Shown here: in pieces, positions 53,755 to 62,141 of the stretch
Layout: each line of letters starts with the position of its first letter
How positions within the stretch are numbered: position 1 is the stretch's first letter
Origin: Pseudotamlana haliotis
Lineage (GTDB): Bacteria; Bacteroidota; Bacteroidia; Flavobacteriales; Flavobacteriaceae
NCBI RefSeq assembly: GCF_008806375.1
Contig: NZ_WAAT01000004.1
Coordinates: forward strand, 215 to 64,214
Length of the DNA stretch: 64,000 nucleotides
Direction: 5' to 3'
Translations under genes and position numbers: made by a program
The notes under the pieces: generated by a model
What the model was told of the DNA's origin: nothing
The model's database searches: none
What the model saw: the letters and a program-made list of their open reading frames with translations, nothing else

Positions 53755-56124
53755 ATGGGTTTAGAAAAGAAGGATTTTAACTCAAAAGACGACAGTAATA
53801 AATTTGAATTTAAAAAGGCAGCTTTAACCTATCTCAAGCATTGGAAGTGGTTTCTTTTAAGTATAATAATATTTGGTGCTTATGCCTTTTATACCGCTAA
53901 AAATAGAGTTCCATTATATTCAGCTACAGCAAAAATAATGCTTAATGATGAGTCTAGTGGAGGCAACCCTGTGCTAAAAGACTTGTCTTTAATGTCTAAC
54001 GAAGAGAACTCTATGGTTAATGATGAAATACAGGTCATTAAATCTAGGAAGTTATTAGGTAGTGTTGCCAAAAAATTAAATATTAATGTTAGTTATCACG
54101 TTCTAGGAAGAGTTAATGCCTATGAACTTTACAAAAACAACCCTATAGATATCAATTTTTTAGCTTCCGACTCGATTATTCAAAAAACTAATAGTCAGTT
54201 TTATATCCATATCATTTCAGACTCAAATTTTGAATTTAAAATATTTGAAGAAGATGTTCCTAAAAATTATGCTTTTGGAGAATCAATATCAACTTCATTT
54301 GGAGAAATAATTATAACCCCTAAAGGTAATATAAAAGGGGCTCTTGATTCTAATATAAGAGTGACTATTACTTCAATAGAGAATATCATTGCTCAATTAA
54401 ATGGTGGGGTTTTTTTAGCGCAATCAGGAGAAGGATCAAAAATAGTGGATATTTTTATGAGTGCCCCAAATGTCAATAAATCAATTGATATTATAAATAC
54501 ACTTGTTGATGAATATAATTTAGCGACGATTAAAAAGAATAAAGAGCGCGCTGAATTTACTTCAAATTTTATCGATGATCGTGTTGAGTCCTTAACATCA
54601 GATTTAGTAAGTGTTGACGATAGTATTGTTAAATTTAAAGTGCGTAACCAAATAACCAATATTTCAAACAAAAGTGGTTTACTGTCAACAAATAGTATGT
54701 CGAGCCAACAAGAATTGCAAACATTACGTACCAAACGTAATATGTTAGATTATATGTTAGGGTTATTGGATAACGATTCGTATGAAATGATTCCGTCTAA
54801 TTTAGGAGTTGGTGATGCCTCCATAAGTGCCTTAGCAATTCGCTATAATGAACTACTAGAACGCAGACGTGTTTTACTTAAAAGTGCAGGTGAAAATAAC
54901 TCTGTTGTTTTGGAACTTGATCAAAGCTTAAACGCCATTAAGAAAAACTTAATAGCCAGTGTAAATAATAATATTGGGACCTTAACCATTCAAGTTAATA
55001 GTATTCAAGGTCAATTAAGTAGTTTAAATTCAAAAATATCTTATGTACCTGCACAAGAAAGTAAATTAATTTCAATCCAAAGAAGACAAAGTATAAAGGA
55101 ATCACTGTATTTATATTTATTACAGAAAAGAGAAGAAGCAGAGATTTCTCAAACTACTACATTGCCTAGTGCTAAAATTATAGACTCTGCCTATAGTTTA
55201 GGGGTAGTAAAAAACAGTAATAGTGTATTGTATTTTGGATCTATGTTGTTTGCCTTCTTATTACCATTTGGAGTGATATACATTCTAAATTTAATGGATA
55301 CTAAAATTCATAACAAAGAAGATTTAGAAAACCAGATTAGAACCATGACTGTTTTAGGTGAAGTTCCAAGAATTAAAAATAATGCAGATAAGTTAATTAC
55401 ATTTAATGACCGTTCTATTTTATCTGAATCTTTTAGAATTATTAGAACAAATTTTGAGTTCCTCAATAGGGATGTTAAAGCTGAAAAGTATCGTAATGTT
55501 ATTTTCGTTACATCTACAATAAACGGAGAGGGTAAATCTTTTATTAGTTTAAATACGGCATTAACCATTGCTAATACAGGTAAAAAAGTCCTTCTTATCG
55601 GTTCTGATTTAAGAAATCCACAAATTTTCACAGCTATAAATACGTCTAAGAAAGAAGAAAGGTCAAAAATTGGTCTTTCTGAATACTTGTCTGATTACGA
55701 TATAACTTTAAATGAAATTATTCATACAAAAGAAGTTAACAAAGTTAAATTAGACATGTTATTATCTGGTCAAATACCACCTAATCCTGCGGAGTTATTA
55801 ATGGATCCAAGGTTGGAAACTTTGTTTGATACAGTTTCAGAAGAATATGATTACGTCGTTGTTGATACAGCACCTTCTATGTTAGTTACTGATACTTTAT
55901 TAATGCATAAGTATGCCGGACATACAATTTATGTTACACGTGCTGGTTATACAGAGAAAAGAATTTTAAATTTTGCGAAGGAATTAAATGAAGACAAAAA
56001 ATTAAATCATATGATGCTTATTGTTAATGATGTAAAGGAGTCTAATTTTGGGTACGGCGCTAAATATGGTTATTACGGTGCACCAGAAAAGAAAGGGTTC
56101 TTTAAGCGTAAAAAGAAAGCTTAG
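53755..56124 (+). CDS. wzc: Wzc-type polysaccharide co-polymerase and tyrosine kinase
   Basis: This 789-residue inner-membrane protein has a Wzz domain with one membrane segment near 30-47, a long periplasmic coiled region, a second membrane segment near 490-510, and a cytoplasmic BY-kinase domain. The kinase has Walker A VTSTINGEGKSF (Lys594) and Walker A'/B blocks LLIGSDLRNPQ and DYVVVDTAPSML. The tail has a tyrosine cluster (NFGYGAKYGYYGAPEKKG). It controls chain length and export in phosphorylation cycles. No tyrosine phosphatase gene (wzb or PHP type) is next to it. Confidence 0.95.
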   Translation: MGLEKKDFNSKDDSNKFEFKKAALTYLKHWKWFLLSIIIFGAYAFYTAKNRVPLYSATAKIMLNDESSGGNPVLKDLSLMSNEENSMVNDEIQVIKSRKLLGSVAKKLNINVSYHVLGRVNAYELYKNNPIDINFLASDSIIQKTNSQFYIHIISDSNFEFKIFEEDVPKNYAFGESISTSFGEIIITPKGNIKGALDSNIRVTITSIENIIAQLNGGVFLAQSGEGSKIVDIFMSAPNVNKSIDIINTLVDEYNLATIKKNKERAEFTSNFIDDRVESLTSDLVSVDDSIVKFKVRNQITNISNKSGLLSTNSMSSQQELQTLRTKRNMLDYMLGLLDNDSYEMIPSNLGVGDASISALAIRYNELLERRRVLLKSAGENNSVVLELDQSLNAIKKNLIASVNNNIGTLTIQVNSIQGQLSSLNSKISYVPAQESKLISIQRRQSIKESLYLYLLQKREEAEISQTTTLPSAKIIDSAYSLGVVKNSNSVLYFGSMLFAFLLPFGVIYILNLMDTKIHNKEDLENQIRTMTVLGEVPRIKNNADKLITFNDRSILSESFRIIRTNFEFLNRDVKAEKYRNVIFVTSTINGEGKSFISLNTALTIANTGKKVLLIGSDLRNPQIFTAINTSKKEERSKIGLSEYLSDYDITLNEIIHTKEVNKVKLDMLLSGQIPPNPAELLMDPRLETLFDTVSEEYDYVVVDTAPSMLVTDTLLMHKYAGHTIYVTRAGYTEKRILNFAKELNEDKKLNHMMLIVNDVKESNFGYGAKYGYYGAPEKKGFFKRKKKA

Positions 56125-56155
56125 TATGAATTTATTATGATATTTAATTTGGGAT

Positions 56156-56196
56156 AAAAAAAACGGGCTAAACTTTAAGTTTAGTCCGTTTTTTTA
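56156..56196. terminator. Bidirectional terminator between wzc and aroB
   Basis: AAAAAAACGGGCTAAACTT and AAGTTTAGTCCGTTTTTTT form a hairpin with T-runs in both directions. It separates two convergent transcripts. Confidence 0.88.
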
Positions 56197-56213
56197 TATA
56201 AGATTTATGGTAA

Positions 56214-57281
56214 TTATTTAGCATAATAATCAAAAGCATCAATAATGATTTGGTTATCAACAAGGCAATCTATCTTGTGTTTTCCAATGTCTTCTAATAA
56301 AACAAAGTTGATGTTACCGTGGTTATTTTTTTTATCGTATTTAAGTAATTCTGTAATTGTTCCATACTCGCTTTTATCAATACTCACCTTGCCATAATAA
56401 CTTGTAAGTAAAGATTTAATAGCATTTGTTTTTTCCATAGGAAATCCGGTAAGTTCACTAGAAATATAGCACGCTAAAATCATGCCTACTACTACTGCTT
56501 CGCCGTGTAATAATGTTGTTTTATTTGGGCTACTTAAAAAATAGGATTCAATAGCATGGCCCAAAGTATGCCCAAAATTCAAGGTTTTTCTTAGTCCATC
56601 TTCAAAAGGATCTTCTTCAACCACATTTTTCTTAATTTCTATTGACTCATGAATTAAGCCATCTAAATCATCTAGAGATAGTTTTGATAAATCTTCAAAT
56701 TTACTCCAATAAACAGGACCAGTAATAAGTCCGTGCTTCAGCATTTCAGCCAATCCAGAACGCATTTGATTTTTGGGTAAAGTATTTAAATATTGGGTAT
56801 CAATTAAAACTAAATCAGGATTACTAATAACTCCTATTTGGTTTTTTAAATGCCCTAAATCCACTCCAGTTTTTCCACCCACAGAAGCATCAACCATAGA
56901 AAGTAGGGTAGTAGGTACATTGACATAAGAAATACCACGTTTAAAGGTACAAGCCACGAAACCTCCTAAATCGGTGATCACGCCGCCACCAATATTAATC
57001 ATTAAACTTTTTCTATCTGCATCTAATTCTGATAGCGTATCCCAAACCCCAACACAAGTATCAATGTTTTTATTAATTTCTCCAGATTCAATTTCTATTA
57101 TTTCAAGTGTTGTTTCTGTTTCTAATTTTTCTAAAAAAATAGGTAAACAATACTGATGCGTATTTTCATCAACTAAAATGAAGATTTTAGAAAAATTACG
57201 TTCAGCTAAATAATCGTTTAATGAGGAATAGCAAGTGTTATTGAAATGAATAAGACTATCATTTGCAGTAATAGAGTCCAT
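56214..57281 (-). CDS. aroB: 3-dehydroquinate synthase
   Basis: This 355-residue protein catalyses the second step of the shikimate pathway. It has LMINIGGGVITDLGGFVACTFKRG (about 94-117), the NAD-binding region, PTTLLSMVDASVGGKTGVDLGHLKN and HTLGHAIESY with zinc ligands. The length is normal. The location between wzc and a sugar-nucleotide enzyme is unusual for a core-metabolism gene, and no other aro genes are nearby. It is separate from the wzc transcript. Confidence 0.96.
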   Translation of the reverse strand: MDSITANDSLIHFNNTCYSSLNDYLAERNFSKIFILVDENTHQYCLPIFLEKLETETTLEIIEIESGEINKNIDTCVGVWDTLSELDADRKSLMINIGGGVITDLGGFVACTFKRGISYVNVPTTLLSMVDASVGGKTGVDLGHLKNQIGVISNPDLVLIDTQYLNTLPKNQMRSGLAEMLKHGLITGPVYWSKFEDLSKLSLDDLDGLIHESIEIKKNVVEEDPFEDGLRKTLNFGHTLGHAIESYFLSSPNKTTLLHGEAVVVGMILACYISSELTGFPMEKTNAIKSLLTSYYGKVSIDKSEYGTITELLKYDKKNNHGNINFVLLEDIGKHKIDCLVDNQIIIDAFDYYAK

Positions 57282-57408
57282 AAATGTTTATTATATTTTA
57301 AGGTGGTGAAATTAAGGAGATTTTAGATAAAATGGTAATTAAGCTGTGATAATATTTAACTGAAAGTTCAATATTATTTACAAGAAATTTCAAATAAAAT
57401 GCAGATAT

Positions 57409-58479
57409 TTATAGACACTCAAGCAAAATTGATTTTATCTCCTCTAGAGAATCATTTGCTGTTATGGTTTTTAAGCTTTTGAAATCTATTGGTTTTACTC
57501 GATGATCGGTTTTAGTTTTAACCATAAATACATCATGTAATTTTGTTGGAATTAAATATTCTGAATTAGATAAAATATCTTCATGAAGTTTTTCGCCAAG
57601 ACGTAGTTCTGTGATTTTAATTGGTGTAGAATCTATTGTTTTGGAGTAATTATAGAGCAAGCGTTCTACAATATCACTTATTTTTATTGGCTTACCCATA
57701 TTGAAAGTAAAAGTATTATTTTCTGTATTTTCAATTTGAGCAATTTTTAAAATTAATTCACAGGCTTTATGTTTACTAATAAAATATCTCGAAATATGCT
57801 TACTTGTAAGCGTTATGGGTAGTTCTGATTCTATTTGCTTTTTTAGTAACGGAAGTACTGATCCATTTGACCCAATAATATTTCCAAATCGTGTATTTAT
57901 GAATGTTGTTTTAGATATTGTATTTAAGTAATTTAAGTATACTTCGCTAATACGTTTTGACATTCCCATAACACTAATGGGGTTTACAGCTTTATCTGTT
58001 GAAATAAAAATAAAGCGATCAACAAGAAATTCCGAAGATAAATCTGCTAGTATTTGTGTTCCAAAAATATTGTTATTAACAGCCTTATAAGGGTTTTGTT
58101 CCATCAGTGGTACATGCTTATATGCCGCTGTATGAAAAACAATTGTAGGTTTATAAGTGTTAAAGGTGTTTTTTAAAGCTAGCTCATCGGTGATATCAAG
58201 AAGTTGATATACTAAATTGTTGGTGTTTTCAAATTCTAAATCCTTAATTAAATTATATAATGGAGATTCAGCAAAATCTATTAATATTAATTTTTTAAAA
58301 GTCCCTTTGACTAGTTTTTTAGTTAGTTCACTTCCAATGGTTCCTGCCGCACCTGTAACCAGAATGGTTTCTTCTGAAAAATTAAAAATCTCTTCTTTTA
58401 TCTTATCTTTTTTAATAAATGAAAATAGACCAGAATCAGAAAGTAATTCATCAATAATTTTAGAGGTCGATATTTCCAT
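57409..58479 (-). CDS. Soluble WbpM/CapD-like sugar-nucleotide dehydratase paralogue
   Basis: This 356-residue protein corresponds to only the C-terminal SDR domain of the 50995-52947 protein: ETILVTGAAGTIGSELTKKL (about 36-55), AAYKHVPLMEQNPYKAV and STDKAVNPISVMGMSKR. It has no membrane segments. The active-site Met (VMGMSK) is the one found in the long membrane class, not the Tyr of soluble FlaA1/PseB. I infer a truncated paralogue, still probably active on a UDP-sugar. It lies 59 bp upstream of a sugar-transferase gene on the same strand (reading after it). Confidence 0.88.
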   Translation of the reverse strand: MEISTSKIIDELLSDSGLFSFIKKDKIKEEIFNFSEETILVTGAAGTIGSELTKKLVKGTFKKLILIDFAESPLYNLIKDLEFENTNNLVYQLLDITDELALKNTFNTYKPTIVFHTAAYKHVPLMEQNPYKAVNNNIFGTQILADLSSEFLVDRFIFISTDKAVNPISVMGMSKRISEVYLNYLNTISKTTFINTRFGNIIGSNGSVLPLLKKQIESELPITLTSKHISRYFISKHKACELILKIAQIENTENNTFTFNMGKPIKISDIVERLLYNYSKTIDSTPIKITELRLGEKLHEDILSNSEYLIPTKLHDVFMVKTKTDHRVKPIDFKSLKTITANDSLEEIKSILLECL

Positions 58480-58538
58480 AGGGTATTATTTTTTGAAATA
58501 CAGTTTTTGGTTACGAAAGTTAACTAAAACAATAAATA

Positions 58539-59135
58539 TTATTTAGTAATTACTTTAATTACTGTCAACATAATAAGTTGTACATCAAAAAAGAAGTTTT
58601 GTTTTTTGATATACTCTTTATTATATCTCAATTTATCTGGAATAATAGTTTCAATAAAAAACTTCTCAGGATCATCAGCCTTTTCAAGAAGTTCAACTTC
58701 ATTTCTGTATTTTAATGATGCTAAACCTGTAATACCTGGTCTCACTTGAAAAATTCGCATATCGTCTTCAGAATAATAATTAACATAATGACGCAGTTCT
58801 GGCCTTGGTCCCACAAAACTCATATCACCTTTAATAATATTTATTAATTGCGGAAATTCATCAATTTTGTAACGCCTTAAAATGTAACCAGCATTGGTTA
58901 CTCTAGAATCATGATTGCCTAGTGTTAGTAATCCTTTGGAATCAGATTCCGCACGCATGGTTCTAAATTTATAAATATTAAAATCCTTATTATCTTTCCC
59001 TACACGGGTTTGAATGAAAAATATAGGCCCTGGTGAGTCAAATTTTATTAGAATAATAATGATTAGAAAAAAGGGTAGAAGTACAATTAAGCCGAGTAAA
59101 GCAAAAACAAAGTCAAAACAACGTTTAATCATCAT
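58539..59135 (-). CDS. Initiating sugar-phosphate transferase (second copy)
   Basis: This 198-residue PglC/WbaP C-terminal family enzyme has one membrane segment (about 7-30), a YKFRTMRAESDSKG loop, KIDEFPQLINIIKGDMSFVGPRP and VRPGITGLASLKYRNE. It differs from the 28098-28715 enzyme in the C-terminal part (SLKYRNEVELL against AQVNGRNFLDW), so it likely uses a different sugar or serves another glycan. It pairs with the soluble dehydratase next to it. It overlaps the start of the next-upstream gene by 11 bp. Confidence 0.92.
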   Translation of the reverse strand: MMIKRCFDFVFALLGLIVLLPFFLIIIILIKFDSPGPIFFIQTRVGKDNKDFNIYKFRTMRAESDSKGLLTLGNHDSRVTNAGYILRRYKIDEFPQLINIIKGDMSFVGPRPELRHYVNYYSEDDMRIFQVRPGITGLASLKYRNEVELLEKADDPEKFFIETIIPDKLRYNKEYIKKQNFFFDVQLIMLTVIKVITK

Positions 59136-59508
59136 ATTGGTTTAGTTTAATACTTTTTATTGTGGCGATGCTATCACAATTTTCAACAGTAAGAATGATA
59201 ATTTTTTTGTCTATTTCACCCTCAACCGAATACACACCACAAGGTTCTTGTCTTGGTGAACTCGTAGAAAAATTAATATCACCTTTTTTTAAGATTAGAA
59301 AAACTTCTGTGGTATCAGTAATTTTTTGGTTTAAAACCTGATTAGCTTCAGAGCTATATAAAATTTTTTTGGTATTGATATTTTTTAAAACTCTAGCATC
59401 TGGCCCGTAGCTACAGGATGTTTTTTTCCCACTTAAAAAAAATGCCAATAATACGAGTCCTAATGAAAAACCACCAAGATAGTAGCCAATACGTTGAATA
59501 AGTTTCAT
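59125..59508 (-). CDS. Small membrane-anchored protein (DUF4258-like)
   Basis: This 127-residue protein has one N-terminal membrane segment (about 9-26) followed by a soluble domain that includes SCSYGPDARVLKNINTKKILYS. In Flavobacteriaceae, proteins of this pattern are annotated as DUF4258-like and are often near alanine dehydrogenase, which is directly upstream here. The function is unknown. It overlaps the sugar transferase gene by 11 bp, so it is probably co-transcribed with it. Confidence 0.6.
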   Translation of the reverse strand: MKLIQRIGYYLGGFSLGLVLLAFFLSGKKTSCSYGPDARVLKNINTKKILYSSEANQVLNQKITDTTEVFLILKKGDINFSTSSPRQEPCGVYSVEGEIDKKIIILTVENCDSIATIKSIKLNQYDD

Positions 59509-59543
59509 TTAATAGAGTTGAGAGCAATAAAAGGGTAAGCTTT

Positions 59544-60743
59544 TTAAAATATGAGTAAATTAATATCACTATATTTTAAATCGAACCATTCACCAACAGG
59601 TTTGCTTGTTAAAATTCCGTGGTAAAAATACAATCCATTTTTTAAACCTCTGTCTAATCTTAAAGAATTTTCAAGTCCGCCGTCTTCAGCTATTTTTAAA
59701 AGGTAAGGTGTAAATATGTTACTAATTGAAATAGAAGCCGTACGTGGGTATCGTGCTGGAATATTTGGAACACAATAATGTACTACATTGTGTTTAACAA
59801 ATGTAGGTTGTCTATGCGAAGTCACTTCACTCGTATCAAAACATCCACCCATATCTATACTGACATCAATGATAATAGCACCTTTTTTCATGGTTTCAAC
59901 CATAGCTTCTGTAACAACTATTGGCGCTCTGTTTGAACCTCTCACAGCGCCAATAACCACATCACAACGTTTTAGAGCTTTTGCAAGATTTTTAGGTTGA
60001 ATGGTTGATGTAAATAATGGTCGCCCAAGGTGCATTTGTACATTTCTTAATTTGGTGATAGAATTATCAAAAATTTTCACACCAGCACCCAAGCCAAGAG
60101 CGCTTCTAGCGGCAAATTCTCCAACGGTACCAGCGCCTAAAATCACCACTTCTAATGGCGGAACTCCACTGATATTCCCAAACATGAGTCCGTTTCCATT
60201 TTTAGTTTCAGATAATAATTCTGAAGCAATTAAAACAGAAGCCGTTCCAGCAATTTCACTTAAAGATTTTACTGCAGGATAACTACCATCAGTGTCTCGT
60301 ATAAATTCAAAAGCCAAGGCCGTAATACGTTTTGTAGCAAGAGTTTCAAAGTATTTTTTTGACTGTGTTTTTAGTTGTAAAGCAGAAATTAAAATGGTTT
60401 GAGGATTAATCATTTTAATTTGTTCTAGAGTAGGAGGTTCTACTTTTAGAATCATGGGGCAAGAAAAAACTTTAGCCGTATCTTTTGTGATTTCTGCACC
60501 TGCCTCGCTATAATCTTTATCTGAAAAACTAGCGCCTTCACCAGCACCAGCTTCCATTAATACCCGATGTCCATTGCTTACCAAAGCATAAACAGCATCA
60601 GGGGTTAAACAAATACGTTTTTCCTGAAAAGCAGTTTCCTTTGGAACGCCTATAAATAGTTCGCCTTTTTTTCTAAAAATCTCAAGGGTTTCTTCTTGTG
60701 GAATAAGCTGCTGCTTAGTAAAGGGGGATAATTGTTTGGACAT
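59544..60743 (-). CDS. ald: Alanine dehydrogenase
   Basis: This 399-residue protein has ELFIGVPKETAFQEKRICLTPDAV near the N-terminus, the substrate loop, and the nucleotide-binding block EVVILGAGTVGEFAARSALGLG (about 202-223). VIIDVSIDMGGCFDTSE follows, then CVPNIPARYPRTAS. It catalyses the reversible oxidative deamination of L-alanine to pyruvate with NAD+. The N-terminal 25 residues are an extension relative to the shortest homologues. It is followed by the small membrane gene after 35 bp. Confidence 0.95.
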   Translation of the reverse strand: MSKQLSPFTKQQLIPQEETLEIFRKKGELFIGVPKETAFQEKRICLTPDAVYALVSNGHRVLMEAGAGEGASFSDKDYSEAGAEITKDTAKVFSCPMILKVEPPTLEQIKMINPQTILISALQLKTQSKKYFETLATKRITALAFEFIRDTDGSYPAVKSLSEIAGTASVLIASELLSETKNGNGLMFGNISGVPPLEVVILGAGTVGEFAARSALGLGAGVKIFDNSITKLRNVQMHLGRPLFTSTIQPKNLAKALKRCDVVIGAVRGSNRAPIVVTEAMVETMKKGAIIIDVSIDMGGCFDTSEVTSHRQPTFVKHNVVHYCVPNIPARYPRTASISISNIFTPYLLKIAEDGGLENSLRLDRGLKNGLYFYHGILTSKPVGEWFDLKYSDINLLIF

Positions 60744-60909
60744 TATTGGCTGCTCTTAATAAAAATTCAAATTACAAATAAATTTGTTAATGAAGCTTTT
60801 AAACTTAAAAATAAATAGGATCTGAATGTGATTAAAATTGACCGTTAATCTCAAAGATAAATTATGAAAATTAATCCATTTATTTATAAAACCAGCATTT
60901 TTAGCTTAA

Positions 60910-61458
60910 CTAAAAATAACTTCTAATTTTTCCCCAAAAACTTTTTGGAGTAACTCTTAACTCATCCTCTAAATCTTGAAGTGATTTATTGGCTTCATTT
61001 ATTTTATTAAAAATTCTAGCTCTAACTAAATAAATTGAGGGGATAATTATTGCCATAATTGGAATTAGAAAGAGAAGTTGTTTTGAATGATCAATATAGG
61101 TTAGGTCATCGTTTAGCATGCTAATTGTTTGATAAGCATACATGGTTATTGGTATTATTAAGGTGTGATACCACCATTGTCTGCAGGTAAAAAACCAAAT
61201 AAGTAGTAAATAGAGTGGAAGAATTTTGCTTGTTAAAATCCACATGGCAGTACTGGCATCTCCAAAATATTTGCTATCATAAGTAAATAAAAATGTGTGC
61301 CAAATTTGTTCTTTTGGAACGTTTTGGTGTAAATAAAAAAGATAAGGACTTATAGCAATTAAAAGCGCAACAATACTACCGCGTTGCAGACTTTTATTAG
61401 CGAGCTGTCGGAAATTTGAAGATTTGTTGTTTTTGATATTTGTTTGCTTGTCTTCCAT
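60910..61458 (-). CDS. Integral membrane protein of unknown function
   Basis: This 182-residue protein has about four hydrophobic segments (about 28-44, 70-92, 95-115, 128-146) and a short coiled C-terminal tail with RIFNKINEANKSLQDLEDEL. No recognisable catalytic motif is seen. The aromatic IWFFTCRQWWYHTLIIP segment resembles those in small Bacteroidota membrane proteins, but I cannot assign a family. It stands alone, with AT-rich flanks on both sides. Confidence 0.6.
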   Translation of the reverse strand: MEDKQTNIKNNKSSNFRQLANKSLQRGSIVALLIAISPYLFYLHQNVPKEQIWHTFLFTYDSKYFGDASTAMWILTSKILPLYLLLIWFFTCRQWWYHTLIIPITMYAYQTISMLNDDLTYIDHSKQLLFLIPIMAIIIPSIYLVRARIFNKINEANKSLQDLEDELRVTPKSFWGKIRSYF

Positions 61459-61653
61459 TAAAAATTATAGTTCATCACATTAGTTCAAATTTCTTTTCAA
61501 AGAAAACTTTGTAGTCGAAGAAAATAGAGAAGTGAAAAAACAGAAGTTTCTTTATTTTTAATAAGTTTTTAATTTAATGAAATTATTTGAAATAACATTA
61601 TGAAATTAAATGATATGTATAATTTTTAATATGTAAAAGTGAGAATTTGCAAA

Positions 61654-62067
61654 TTAATATTTTTGATTTAACTGTAACAAACGCTTGTTATTATCTGCTA
61701 TAGTAATATGAACTTCATCAAAGTCATCAAACAAATCAGCCTCTACTTTTTCGGGCCACTCAATGAGTTTCCAATGGTCAGAATCTAAATAATCTTCAAT
61801 ACCTAAATCATAAGCTTCCTCTGTGCTTTTTAATCGGTACAAATCAAAATGATAGAGTTTACCTTCAGTTAGACTGTATTCATTTACAATTGAAAAGGTA
61901 GGGCTACTCACTTCATCTTCACTTCCTAAACTTTGGACAATTTCCTTGATTAGCGTTGTTTTTCCAACCCCCATGTCGCCATAGAAAAGTAAAGTTTTTG
62001 TTTTTGAATTTTCAATGATTTGCTGAGCTACCTTCTCAATATCTTTTAGTTCGTATGTGATTTCCAA
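61654..62067 (-). CDS. tsaE: tRNA threonylcarbamoyladenosine biosynthesis ATPase TsaE
   Basis: This 137-residue P-loop protein has Walker A LFYGDMGVGKTTLIKEI (about 27-43) and the family block SPTFSIVNEYSL, then KLYHFDLYRLKSTEEAYDLGIEDYL and WKLIEWPEK. It works with TsaB and TsaD in making t6A37 on tRNAs that read ANN codons. The length matches the family. It lies 74 bp downstream of porX on the same strand and is preceded by a -7-like box. Confidence 0.95.
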   Translation of the reverse strand: MEITYELKDIEKVAQQIIENSKTKTLLFYGDMGVGKTTLIKEIVQSLGSEDEVSSPTFSIVNEYSLTEGKLYHFDLYRLKSTEEAYDLGIEDYLDSDHWKLIEWPEKVEADLFDDFDEVHITIADNNKRLLQLNQKY

Positions 62068-62087
62068 TTTGATTTGATTTAATAAAA

Positions 62088-62095
62088 CAAAATTA
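62088..62095 (-). promoter_or_regulatory. -7 box of tsaE
   Basis: The minus strand reads TAATTTTG (TAnnTTTG), 20 bp before the tsaE ATG. The spacing to a TTTG upstream (28 bp) is too long for certainty. Confidence 0.4.
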
Positions 62096-62141
62096 GCAAT
62101 AAGATGATATAAAACCTAGTAAACAAAACCTATCGAGATTT

